Shown: positions 43,191 through 53,545 of the stretch, in pieces
Layout of the letters: every line of letters begins with the position of its first letter
Numbering within the stretch: the first letter of the stretch is position 1
DNA from: Gambelia wislizenii
Taxonomy: Eukaryota; Chordata; Lepidosauria; Squamata; Crotaphytidae
DNA length: 64,000 nt
Direction of reading: 5' to 3'
NCBI GenBank assembly: GCA_030847615.1
Contig: JAUMIR010000001.1
Span: 368,582,687-368,646,686 of the forward strand
Notes under the pieces: model-generated
Seen by the model: only the letters and a program-made list of their open reading frames with translations
What the model was told of the DNA's origin: nothing
Databases searched by the model: none
Position numbers and translations under genes: made by a program

Positions 43191-43930
43191 AGAACAGAAA
43201 GAAGCAGCTTTCAGAAATACCTAGTGTCAAGTCTACTTCAGAAATGTGTTGCAAGTAGAGATCAACATTTTTTAGGTTCCGTGATACCAGTGTGGTGGTG
43301 GTGGGCCTTACATGTGTGTGTGTGGGGAGATAAAGAACATTTTATTTTTAGACTCCAGTAGCATGAAGAATAAATCTACTTAACTATCAAACATTTTCTG
43401 ACATTTGGAAAGCTCTGTATGGTACTACTGCTGAGGCTTTGAAATTAGAATAGATTAATGAACATACATGGTGAGCAAAGTGCTTTCTCCCACAAAACTT
43501 CACAAAGGTTCATTTGTTTACCCAAACAAAGTGACCAGAAACTTTTGCTTATTTTAGGTCAGAAAGATAATAATGCCTTGTGACATGAAGCTATAGTAAT
43601 TGTTTTAATTGATGTTATTTTGCTACTTAGGCTTATTGTTTATTGCATGGTCTTTAACCAGGTTGTACTTGGCAATGGATTTTAAAGCCTAATTAAATCA
43701 CTTTGCTAACAAATAAAGCTTTTCAACCATATCTGGAGTAAATGTGCAGTTTTCAGAGTCATCTACATAAGTAAAGCTAATTGGGAATATAATACTCTAA
43801 CAGTATTTTTTTAAAAAATTATAATGTTGCTGAAACCTATATTTGATTGGCATTTTTAAAGCTTGTCCTATACCCTTTGAGCTGCGGCAGTTAATAATAC
43901 CAAACAATGTGAAGTTGAAGGCTTTCAGGG
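43191..43930. other. no recognisable feature
   Basis: AT-rich unassigned sequence. Confidence 0.45.
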
Positions 43931-44986
43931 CCAGCATCCATAGATTTTCCTTGGTTTTTTTCAGGCTGTGAGGCCGTGTTCTGGAAGAATTTATTTCTGA
44001 CGTTTTGCCTGCATCTGTGGCTGCATCTTCAGAGAATGGTTGGGTAGGAGTGTGTGGGGGGGTGGGTTATATACTGTGAGCCCCTGTTGGAGAGGATATG
44101 TAAATGATAGATTTTCCTTGGGGTTTTGCGGGGGCTCTGAGGCTGTGTTCTGGAAGAGTTTGTTTCTGACGTTTTGCCTGCATCTGTGGCTGCCTTCATC
44201 AGAGAATGGTTGGGTAGGGACTTTTTCGGATGGAAGAAAAGTAACGCAAGCAGCGTCGCCAGGTTGCGACACTGCTGCACAAGAGGGCGCCAGTTTCGAA
44301 CGACGCTCTTCCCAGCGGTACTGTTGCAGTACCGCTGGGACATTTGAGCGTGATATTTTTCCTTCCCAGGGTCATATTTTACTCACGATCAGCGATGTCA
44401 TCATCAAATGTCCCAGCGGTACTGCAACAGTACCGCTGGGAAGAGCATCGTTCGAAACTGGCGCCCTCTTGCGCAGCAGCGTTGCAACCTGGCGACGCTG
44501 CTTGCGTTACTTTTCTTCCATCCGAAAAAGTCCTAGGAGTGGGATGGGGGTTATATCCTGTTGGAGAGGATATGTACATTTGTGTATTTGAATGGCTAGT
44601 TTCTGGGTGGAGATATGCAAGGAGGATTAGTGTTTGTTTGGCTAATGGTTGGTTAATGGTCCATTGTCTGCTGGAATCCCTCTATCCCTGGGTGGAGTCC
44701 ATTTGCAAGTGCTGAGTTCTGATTTTAGTGTTTTCAGGACTGGCGGCCAGATTTTGTTTACTTTTAGGGTTTCTTCTTTCCTGTTAAAGTTGTCCAGGTG
44801 TTTGTGGATTTCAATAGCTTCTCTGTGCATTCTGACATGATAGTTGTTGGCCTGGTCCAGAATTTCAGTGTTTTTAAATAACATTTTGTATCCGGGTTGG
44901 TTTATAACATGTTCTGCTACTGCTGATTTTTCTAACATAATCCTCCTTGCATATCTCCACCCAGAAACTAGTAATTCAAATACACA
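43931..44986 (-). pseudogene. Penelope-like element, 3' part with tandem terminal repeat
   Basis: Minus-strand frame 44642-45007 contains SAVAEHVINQPGYKMLFKN and NNYHVRMHREAIEIHKHL, the C-terminal part of the Penelope endonuclease region, matching the copy at 3.1-5.05 kb. The GIY-YIG core is lost. The terminal noncoding segment is present twice in tandem (43936-44099 and 44108-44217 plus 44534-44578), each with GACGTTTTGCCTGCATCTGT and GAGAATGGTTGGGTAG, like the pseudo-LTR organisation known for Penelope. A palindromic MITE interrupts the second unit. At 44938-44986 a 49-bp piece of the 3' UTR recurs in inverted orientation. Confidence 0.8.
44218..44533. mobile_element. GGA-TIR palindromic MITE, copy P1
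   Basis: A 316-bp long inverted repeat with 130-nt arms (44218-44347 and 44404-44533) differing at four transitions. It begins GGACTTTTTCGGATGG. TAG flanks both sides (44215-44217 and 44534-44536). Removing the element restores TTGGGTAGGAGTG, which occurs uninterrupted at 44040-44052, so the 3-bp duplication is confirmed. Each arm holds its own 13-bp hairpin (44311-44339 and 44412-44440; stem CCCAGCGGTACTG). No coding capacity. Confidence 0.92.
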
Positions 44987-45584
44987 AAATATCAAACAAG
45001 TAATCAAAATATTTCAGTACAATTCTATGAAAAGCTAGCCACATAGAACCACCTACTTCTTCCCAGTCGTGACATGTTTGCCTGAATAAAAAAAGTCCAC
45101 TCCATCATTGCTTCTGGATGAATTTATTTTGTTAACTTGCTCCAGATGATCACAGGGCTTCATGCACACGGGGCAATATTCATATTGTCCTTGCTCATCT
45201 TTACAAACTCATTCATGATCATAGCAATGATAACAATATGAGATCTAGAAATAATGTGTTAGTCAGACTCAGGCTGCAATCCAGCCTCCCCTCAGCATAA
45301 ATATCCCCAGCAGAGAGATGCTACTCCAGCACTAAGCAACCCCCAGGTAGGATAGCAACATTTCATAACACATGTCAATGACTGGGTGCAATTGTGCAAT
45401 GTCCACTTGCAATGCTCAGTGTGTAACTGCAACACCCAGTGTGTAACTGCAATGTACAATGTGCATTGACAATGTGCATGTTATGTGCACAGCTTTGCTT
45501 CCGCTGCTCTCAGCAGAATACATCCATTGTGCTATGGTGAATAATGCCGCCTGCATGGATAGTGTGACTTATGCATACACAAAC
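44987..45584. other. unassigned with a 20-bp tandem repeat
   Basis: No gene seen. The tandem repeat is listed separately. Confidence 0.4.
45409..45477. repeat. short tandem repeat, ~20-bp unit
   Basis: Three to four units of CAAYRCYCAGTGTGTAACTG-type sequence. The first two units agree closely, later ones diverge. Confidence 0.6.
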
Positions 45585-45690
45585 CACTTGCCAAAGGCCA
45601 CCCAGTAGGTTTTCACGGCTGAGCAAGGATTCAAACCCTGGTCTCCAGAGTTGTAGTCCGACACTCAAACCTCTACACCACGCTGGCTCT
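45585..45690 (-). mobile_element. tRNA-derived SINE, 5' half
   Basis: On the minus strand: AGAGCCAGCGTGGTGTAGAG, GAGACCAGGGTTTGAATCC, ending at CCTTTGGCAAG. Only the promoter-bearing half is present. Confidence 0.8.
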
Positions 45691-45734
45691 CATAAGTAAT
45701 TCCCACTGTATTCAATGAGGAATAATAATAATAA

Positions 45735-45840
45735 TGGCAACCCCTCCCTCTGAACAAATCTTGCCAAGAAAACCCCATGATAGGTTTGCCTTAGGGTTGT
45801 CATAAGTTGGAAATGACCTGAAGGCACACAACAACAGCAA
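45735..45840 (+). mobile_element. tRNA-derived SINE, 3' half
   Basis: ATGGCAACCCCTCCCTCTG, AACAAATCTTGCCAAG, CATAAGTTGGAAATGACC and GAAGGCACACAACAACA. It lies in the opposite orientation to the 5' half 44 bp away. Confidence 0.8.
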
Positions 45841-48344
45841 AGCCTTTTTCCACATTCCCTTCATTAAAGTATACACATAGGTACTCTAAATTCTGCCTTG
45901 CTTTGACAATAGGAGGTCCATCTCTGCTCCCCTTTTATGTCTTCCCAAGATTAATGTTTGGGTTTTTGATAGGATTTATAAAATGTTATTCTCATTTACA
46001 GAAACCACCGAAATTATCCTCTTCAAATCCTCAAATTATCCTATTTGTGTTTCTGAGCTATGTAGTAACAGTTACAAATTGTGACCACGAAATACTGTTT
46101 TTGAAGACTCTGCAAATCTTCTCTTATGTTGTTCTCACAGACCTTGACCAGGAAGGAAGCCAAAAAAAGCCTCTAGGTCTGAATCCTCTTGTTACATGGT
46201 ATATTTGATGCATAGCTAGCTGCTCAAAACCACTGTAACATGCAATTCAATATTTGCCTGTAGAGTATTAGCAGGGATTAATAACTGCCTACGTACGTTT
46301 CTGTTCAGGAGCTTTAACTAAAGCTATTTCCTATCACTTTATTAAACAGTACTTTTAAATCTACAAATCTTGCACATCATTTTTGATGCTGTTGGTTTTT
46401 TTTTTAATGTACTTAGAAACTAGGTGAAACAAAACATAGTTTAATAGTTCTTTGGGTTCTATCATTATGAAATCTTGATGGCCTGCTTTTCTTTTAGTAT
46501 TTTATCAACTGTCCAATTTATTTTGTATAATAGTTTTTCTTTTCACATACTGGAAAATGTTAATAAACAATATTTTTAAAAAACAGAATAACAAAGATAT
46601 CTACAAACTATAAGAACAAACATAATGATCAAAAGAACATGATAAAAACAACATGCATTTAAAGACAATAATGGTGACCAAATAAAATAACAATGTTCAT
46701 TGGTACTGATGACAATATAGTTTTACCCCAACTGCAGGAGGTAACAGCGGAGAAGCGTTCTAACAGTGTCACCAAGATAGTATGGATGTTAACAAGCTTC
46801 TACATATGTAGAGCATTACCAAGAACAAGTAGGTGATCTGGGCTAACTGTAGATTTTAGAGTGAAGAAAATGAAGAGGTCTGTAGATTAGAGAGCAAAGT
46901 GACTGGCATCTAGAAACTTGGGTGTAAATAATTGTTTCATTGTACATTCTAACTTCTACCATGTCTCCCTGTTGCAAGGGACAACACTGTTCAGCATATG
47001 TTTTACTGTAAATCTAATTGCTTTAAGATCAGTATTTATGTTCCATGCTCAGCATTCTTCCTTACTGTTAATCACACCTATGTGACCCAGTGATCAACAC
47101 AAAAGAACATGAGAAAGGAAAGTCAGTTTTATTGACTTGGTAGACTAAAAATGTACTTACCTAGTGATCTGTCTTCCCCAGATCTGTAACCATTCTAGAA
47201 GAAAAATGTACAACAGAGATGGTGTTGCATTGCAAACAACTTGCTTTTAGTTTTCATACTTTACGCTTTGTTTTTCAATATGATATACTATTAAGACTCA
47301 GTGCTATTATTAGGCAGAATGAGAAAGCCAGGTGGCAGATGCTGGAGGGCATGGAGTGATGGAATAAAGCCTTGAAGGAGAGAGCTTGTGTGGTAGAGGA
47401 CAGTGTCTGCTCAGCAATGCATACAGAAGCTGCCAAGACTGGCAAATAAATCTTACTTTATTTGCCAGTTTGGACTGCTGTACATGAAATGGTAGTGGGA
47501 GGGGGTAACATTGTGTCCTTTGCATCAGAGAATAAGATATCTAGGTTCGCTGTACTACTACGATGCCATCAATGAACATTACCTGATAATCAATATTCCA
47601 TTACTTGTGGACATAGCTTTGTATCTCTGGGTCCTAGTTAAAGGCCGAGGGGTATACAGTGTACATTAGCAAGCTGAACTCATGCACCATGAGTACTATG
47701 CCAAAACTGAAAGAACACACTAATGCAAGTAAAAAAAATATAATCTTGGAGCCAGCGAGGCATGCACTGCTGGCACCAGTACTGGAGAAACCCATGGGCA
47801 GAATGAAAGCTGGGCTCTGTCATGTTGGCAGGCTTGGTAAGTAACATAAGTCATATTGTTTATGGAAAGGGAAGCATCTTGTGGCAGCATGTTGCATAGA
47901 CCAGAGAAGGGTTTAAATTGAACTGGTAGCATGACAGCTAACTATGCAGAAGGCAAATATTCTAATCAGGGACTGAATTTCTTAATAAGAATTTCAAAGT
48001 AGATCAAAACAAAGTTAGCAGTGTTCTGAAGTCAGACTTTAGGCACCTTCCTGGAAGACCAACAGATGGCTGTAAAAACTCATTTGTTTTCAAGGTTGCA
48101 AACTTTACTCCATTCAAGAATGGAGGTTAAAGGCAGAATGGCTTGAACAGCTGTGTGGCAAGCAAAATTCTGTAAGATGATGCTTTTCCTGAGCGGCAGA
48201 TGTTATAATAGAAAGACGGGTCACCTACTCAGTTTGTTCCTTGGCTGGTAAGATTGTTTGTGGCTCTGAGCTCTTTTTAGGAAGGGTATGGTATCAATGA
48301 AATAAGACACATAACAATATTTATTTGTATTATTTTTGTTAACA
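45841..48344. other. no recognisable gene; AT-rich
   Basis: 46498-46590 is AT-rich with TTAATAAACAATATTTTT and an A-run, possibly an old LINE 3' end. Nothing else can be supported in this 2.5 kb. Confidence 0.4.
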
Positions 48345-48772
48345 AAACTTGTATCCTGCAATCCCTGGTGTCTCCTTTCTTGGGGACTGAAATGTATATT
48401 GAACATTTCCAATCTGTGGGCCAATATTTTGTTTTCCAGATTTGTTGACAGATTTTAGTTAGAACTAGAGTAGATTCTGTCATAGCTTGAAGCAGCTCTA
48501 TTGGTATGTCATCTGCTCCTGGTGATTTATTTCTCCCAAGTGCTGTGAGTGAAGCTTCCACTTATCTTTCTAAAATTGTTGATTCATTCCTTTAATGAAT
48601 CTGTCATCCTTTCATCTTTTTTTTTATAGTTCTCCAGTGTATTTTTTCTATCACCTTTTTATTTATACTTGTAATGTGTTCCCATGCTGTTCATAGAGCA
48701 TCTCCACTCCTGGATTAAATTTCCCTTTATTTTCTAACATCTTGTTGAAGAGTTCCCTTGTTCTTACAATCA
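48345..48772 (-). pseudogene. RTE/BovB LINE reverse transcriptase fragment
   Basis: The minus-strand frame 48277-48561 reads LGRNKSPGADDIPIELLQAM, then KICQQIWKTKYWPTDWK and VPKKGDTRDC. These are the region just before RT motif A in BovB-type RTE elements. Catalytic motifs are missing. Sequence upstream on the minus strand is also BovB-like but diverged. BovB is widespread in squamates, which supports the organism inference. Confidence 0.8.
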
Positions 48773-48784
48773 TACAAGAATAAT

Positions 48785-50840
48785 AGAATCAAAGAGTTGG
48801 AAAAGACCACAAGGGCCATCTAGTCCAACCCCTGCTATGTAGGAATACACAATAAAAACACTCCCAATGGATGGCCATCCAGGCTCTGCTTAAAAACCTC
48901 CAAAGAAGGAGACTCCACCACACTCTGAGGTGGAGTGTGACAGCTCTTACTGTCAGGAAGTTCTTCCTAATGTTTAGGTGGAATCTCTTTTCCTGTATTT
49001 TGAACCCATTGCTCCATGTCCTAGTCTCTGGAGCAGCAGAAAACAAGCTTGCTCCATCCTCAATATGGCATCCCTTTAAATATTTAAACATGGCTAACAT
49101 GACAGCTCTTAACTTTCTCTTCCCCAGGCTAAACACACCCAGCTCCCTGAGCGGCTCCTCGTAGGGCATGGTCTCCAGACCTTTTACCATTTTGGTCATC
49201 CTTCTCTGGACACATTCCAGCTTGTCAATATCCTTCTTGAATTGTGGTGCCCTGAACTGTACACAGTATTCCAAGTGAGGTCAGGCCAAAGCTCCCATTG
49301 ATTTAGCTGCTAGAATCACATTGGCTTTTTTAGCCTCTTTGCTTATGTTCAGCTTCGTGGTCTACTAAGACTCATAGATCTCTTTCACATGTACTGTTGT
49401 CAGGCCAGGTGTCTCTCATTCTCTATCTGTGCATTTCATTTTTTTCTGCTTAAGTGTAATACCTTACATTTCTTCCTGTTGAAATTCATTTTTTTTTTAG
49501 TTTTGGCACATGTCTCTAATCTGTTAAAGTCATTTTGATTTCTGATACTGTTCTTTGGAATATTTGCTACCCCTTCTAATTTGGAGAGGTATCTGCAAAA
49601 TATCTGCAAATTTGATAAATATTTTCTCTATTCTATCATCCATATCATTGATAAAGACATTGAATAGCACTGGGATCAGAACAGAACCCTGTGGCACCCC
49701 ACTAGTCACTTCTCTCCAGGATGAAGAGGAGCCATTAGTGAGCATCATTTGGGTTCAGGCAGTCAGCCAATTACAAACCCACCTAACAGTGACCCACATT
49801 TTCATTTCTTGTACATGATCCTTCTAAATCTTAGCTCAGTCGAAATTCCTTTAGACATCCATCCTGGTTTCTTTAGACACCTCTAATTTTTCTTCCTCAT
49901 TGGAACAGTTTGAAATTGTGCCTTCAGTATCTCACTTTTAAGAAACTCCCATCCATTGTGAACTCCATTCTCTTTTAGGACTTTTTCAAATGGGGTAACC
50001 CCCCCCCCAGGAGGTTAGGAGAAGAATGGGGCTGTCACGCTTACAGAGCCCTGTTTCAGACAGCCTCGTCCTCCTCCCGACCTTCCCCCATCCTTCCTCT
50101 GTGCTATGGGCACCACTTTTTATTGATGGGGTTTTCTGTGAATAAAAGTGGTGCATTTCTCATGTGGGCAGCATGGAGGAAGGACGGGGGAAGGTTGGGA
50201 GGAGGACGGGGCTGTCTGAAACGGGGCTCTGTAAGTGCAACAGCCCCATTCTTCTCCCAACCTCCTCGAGGGTTTTTTTACCCCGTTTGAAAAAGTCCTT
50301 TGTTTTCCTGTCCATAAAATCACACCAAGTATTTCCTGAAATTTACTGAAATCAGCTTTCTTAAAGTCTGGAATGTGTATCTGGCTATCTTTGGCTTCTC
50401 CTTTCAACTGTATAACAAACTCCAGGAGAACATGGTCACTCCCCTAAGTATCCTCCCACTTCTACCCCATTAACCAGGTCATCACTGTTGGTTAGGATCA
50501 GATCTAAAATAGTTGGTCTCCTTGTTCCCTTTCCACCTTCTGGACAATGAAATCATCTGCAAAGCAAGTGAGGAATTTGTTGAACCTTATATATTTGGCA
50601 GAGTTTGACTTCCAACAAATATCAGGACAGTTGAAATCCCCCCATTACTACTACATATCTCCTTTCTGAATGTTTGGTCAACTGTTCCAGGAAGGCATCA
50701 TCCAAAGTCCTCAATCTGGCTTGGGGGTCTGTAGGAGACCCCCACAATGACATTGTTGTTTCTCTCCCCCTTAAATTTTACCCAGATGCTCTCAACCAGG
50801 ATTGCAGGATTTAATTCATGTTTATCTTCACAGTTGTAAA
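48785..50840 (-). pseudogene. CR1 LINE with internal deletion, interrupted by a palindromic MITE
   Basis: The 3' end lies at 48785 (AGAATCAAAGAGTTGG on the plus strand). 48789-49274 encodes the C-terminal region (VEYCVQF-type start, [35 protein letters not shown]). 49530-49748 holds motif B ([20 protein letters not shown]) and reaches FADI, a damaged FADD box. Near 49800 the sequence jumps to the inter-domain region, omitting about 0.85 kb that the copy at 52866-56870 retains, including motif A. 50299-50840 covers the endonuclease to inter-domain region (KGEAKDSQIHIPDFKKADFS). A palindrome (49978-50298) splits it. Confidence 0.85.
49978..50298. mobile_element. GGA-TIR palindromic MITE, copy P2
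   Basis: A 321-bp long inverted repeat with ~130-nt arms, beginning GGACTTTTTCAAATGGGGTA and ending TTTGAAAAAGTCC. The arms have several mismatches and a changed C-run, so it is older than P1 and P3. Flanks are TTA (left) and TTT (right). Comparison with the CR1 copy near 55590 (TCTTTTAGTATTCCTG) indicates one substitution in a TTA duplication. Confidence 0.85.
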
Positions 50841-51027
50841 CATCCTAAACATATAATGCTACTCTGCCCCATACACTCAGGTACTCTGGGAGACATTACT
50901 TCAACCAGTGAGGACTAGACTGGCAACTGTCACCCAGAGAACCTTTTTTTTCAGCTATTCCTAGACTGTGGAATAACCCGTCAGAGAGATTTGGCAGCTA
51001 AACATGCTGTCTGAATTTAAAACAGTA

Positions 51028-51251
51028 CAGGTCAACTGCTATATCCATGCCCGTTCAGTATCCATGGTTTCACTTAGCCAAGTCCAATAAAATATGTTCT
51101 CTCTAGGCATTTCTAGGTCCTCCAATGTGATTCTATGGTCAACTTCTGGTGTTCATCTCACTAAAAATAATAGGGTTCCTTATTCTACATGGTTTTGGGT
51201 ATCCATGCAGGATCTTGGAACCTAACCGCTGCAGATATGGGGATCGACCTG
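51028..51251. mobile_element. Tigger-like MITE T5
   Basis: 224 bp flanked by TA (51026-51027 and 51252-51253). Ends CAGGTCAACTGCTATATCC and, on the other strand, CAGGTCGATCCCCATATC are inverted. The rejoined flanks read AAAACAGTATTAAAG, continuous with the host LINE. Confidence 0.75.
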
Positions 51252-51436
51252 TATTAAAGACCTATCTCTTCCAGTAGGCTTAGCTGGTTAACTTTAAACT
51301 ATGAATTTTAAATTGGTATATTTTAAGTTTATGTACAGATTATTTTAATGTGGAACGGTTGTTTGAATTTTATGTTTATATGTTTTAACCTAAGTGTTAA
51401 ATTTTGTGTATGTGTTTAGTTGTATATTCTATTTTA

Positions 51437-51767
51437 GGAGATTTTCAGACACGGAAAAATCGTCCCTTGCCGCGCGAGCAGCCTCCCGAAACTGCTGCGC
51501 GGCAAGGGTCTTTTTCGGACCGCGCTGTGCCTGTGGCGAAACCGTCCGTGTCACTTCCGTGAAGCTTGGGACGGCTCCGCGTCATATTTCAATCACGGGC
51601 AGCCTCCGTGCTTGAAATATGACGCGGAGCCGTCCCAAGCTTCGCGGAAGTGACACGGACGGTTTCGCCACAGGCACAGCGCGGTCCGAAAAAGACCCTT
51701 GCCGCGCAGCAGTTTCGGGAGGCTGCTCGCGCGGCAAGGGACGATTTTTCCGTGTCTGAAAATCTCC
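51437..51767. mobile_element. GGA-TIR palindromic MITE, copy P3 (near-perfect, young)
   Basis: 331 bp made of two 156-nt arms (51437-51592 and 51612-51767) around a 19-nt spacer. I count one mismatch (T at 51560). Both flanks are TTA (51434-51436 and 51768-51770). It begins GGAGATTTTCAGACACGG. The element is GC-rich with many intact CpG sites, in contrast to the surrounding DNA, which argues for recent arrival. Open frames on both strands mirror each other because of the palindrome and are not genes. Confidence 0.93.
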
Positions 51768-51817
51768 TTAATCTGTGTTGTGCCTTGCCTTGAGCCTTGG
51801 GGAGAAATGAGTAAGAA

Positions 51818-51842
51818 ATCATCATCATCATCATCATCATCA
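51818..51842. repeat. (ATC)n microsatellite, LINE tail
   Basis: Eight ATC units at the end of the LINE 3' module. Confidence 0.9.
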
Positions 51843-51924
51843 AATGATTCTATAGCTCCCAACTCAAAGGATGGTCCCTGATCCTTCTACTTCTATGTTT
51901 CACATTCCTCCAAATGTCTATTTC

Positions 51925-52760
51925 CTGTGTTTAATAGGAACTGACCTCCTCCTCAGAGACAACTCCTGTGCGTTCCTCATTCAGGACAGTCTGCTCTATT
52001 CTGTCCAAGAAAACCTCATGCTCCCTAATATGCTGTAGAGTAGATGTATGGATCTCAGGTTGCTGGACCTTCTCTTTCAGTAGGACAACCAACTTGTATT
52101 TGCTGCAGATGTAGCTACCCATATCCTCTGGCATGAACGCAAACATACCACAACTCTTGGAAGTGACTGCAGCAGCTCCCTCACCATCCAGATTCAGCAG
52201 TTTTAAGTAGGCACTATAACAGAACTCTGGGCCAACCTGTCAGAATTCCCCCACTAAATGCCCACGCTAAATGCCTGTTGGCCTTGCTGCCTGTTAGCGA
52301 GGAATTGGGGCTGCAGCTATATAGACAGCTAGTGACTGCTAGCTTCCCCCCGCAACCAAGTCTCTAACTCACTTCCTCCTAGCAAATGCCCCCCACCCCG
52401 AGACCATGTGCTCAGGCAGAGGACCTGGGACTACACACAATAGAACAATAGAACACGAACAAGCACATAAGCAAGCCTCCACTCAGCTTACACAAACAAT
52501 CAGCCTTAACCCAACAGACACAAGCTCACCAAAACACAATAGAATGCTAACAAGCACACAAGCAAGCCTCTCCCAACTCACACAAACAAACAACAGACCA
52601 CATCAGACACAACAGTCTTGACCCAACAAACTCTCCCAAAAGATTATTTGGGCCTGGGAGGTTTAACCCAACAGACACAAGTTCACTTTATACTGTCTCT
52701 CCTACCACACCCACAAAAAACGTCTGTTGGCCTTGCTGCCTGTTAGCCAAGCAGCTCAAC
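51925..52760 (-). pseudogene. CR1-like LINE 5' fragment: 5' leader and start of ORF1
   Basis: The minus-strand frame 51931-52146 (71 codons) reads SYICSKYKLVVLLKEKVQQ followed by HIREHEVFLDRIEQTVLNEE. A CxxC remnant with a coiled coil is the arrangement at the start of CR1-type ORF1 proteins. Upstream, 52150-52760 looks like a leader. It contains a 23-bp exact repeat (52276-52298 and 52725-52747) and two ~97-bp units in between. 5' ends of LINEs are seldom kept, which makes this fragment useful, but assignment to CR1 is an inference. Confidence 0.5.
52437..52640. repeat. tandem repeat, ~97-bp unit, two copies
   Basis: Both units start CACAATAGAA and contain AACAAGCACAYAAGCAAGCC and ACACAAACAA. 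The second begins at about 52534. Confidence 0.6.
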
Positions 52761-52945
52761 ATCCTTTCAGCTTGAGTCCAGTTGCATCATTAGCCACAGA
52801 GTTACTCATAGTTGTCCTCTGCTGTGCCCTAGTGGCCTGTTGAGTGCCATCTGACCTAGGAGTTTCATAGAATCATGGAATTGCAGAGTTGGAAGAGACC
52901 ACGAGGGCCATCCAGTCCAACCCCCTGCCATGCAGGAAACCACAA

Positions 52946-53545
52946 TCAAAGCATCCCCAACAGATGGCCATCCAGCCTCTGTTTAAAGACCTCCAAGGAA
53001 GGAGACCCCACCACGCTCCAAGGGAGTGTGTTCCACTGAAGAACAGCTCTGATTGTCAAAAAGTTCCTCCTAATATTGAGGTGGAATCTCTGTTCCTGGA
53101 GCTTGCATCCATTGCTCCGTGTTACAATCTCTGCAGCAGCAGAAAACAAGCTTGCTCCATCCTCAACGCGACACCCCTTCAAATACTTAAACAGGGCTAT
53201 CATATCGCCTCTTAACCGTCTTTTTTCCAGGCTAAACATACCCAGCTCCCTAAGTCTCTCCTCATTAGGCATTGTTTCCAGACCTTTCACCATTTTAGTC
53301 ACCCTTCTCTGGACACACTCCAATTTGTCAATGTCCTTTTTGATTTGTGGTGCCCAGAAATGGACACAGCATTCTAGGTGAGGTCTGACCAAGGCAGAAT
53401 AGAGCGGCACTATTACTTCCCTTGATCTGGACACTATACTTCTATTGATGCAGCCCAAAATTGCATTGGCCTTTTTAGCTGCTGCTGACTCTGTTGACTC
53501 ATGTTCAACTTGTGTTCTATTAGGACTCCTAGATCCCTTTCGCAC
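52946..53545 (-). pseudogene. CR1 ORF2 C-terminal region
   Basis: 199 codons, from AAAKKANAILGCINRSIVSR through HLECCVHFWAPQIKKDIDKL and VQRRVTKMVKGLETMPNEER to [17 protein letters not shown]. It is in a different frame from the reverse transcriptase piece upstream; the frameshift lies in the overlap around 53440-53540. The function of this region in CR1 is not established. Confidence 0.85.

Larger units (their letters stand above)
50850..51842 (+). mobile_element. LINE 3' end (ATT/ATC-tailed family), hosting two MITEs
   Basis: The remains of a C-terminal coding end (CTGTGGAATAACCC, then TTAAAGACCTATCTCTTCC) lead to a TTTTAA-rich 3' UTR, GCCTTGCCTTGAGCCTTGGG and a (ATC)n array at 51818-51842. 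A Tigger-like MITE (51028-51251) and a palindrome (51437-51767) are inserted in it. Copies in minus orientation occur at 25.4, 40.3 and 58.1 kb. The clade is not assigned. Confidence 0.6.

Noticed and set aside
44029..44591. Open frames up to 183 codons across the Penelope tail and palindrome
   Set aside because: They join noncoding Penelope repeats to a palindromic MITE. No domain is present and the sense of the real coding region is the opposite strand further along.
45409..45477. Regularly spaced repeats that might suggest a CRISPR-like array
   Set aside because: Units are directly adjacent with no unique spacers, and the context is an animal genome.
51394..51881. Mirror-image open frames on both strands containing AARAASRNCCAARVFF
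   Set aside because: The same peptide appears on both strands because the DNA is a palindrome. This is non-coding MITE sequence.
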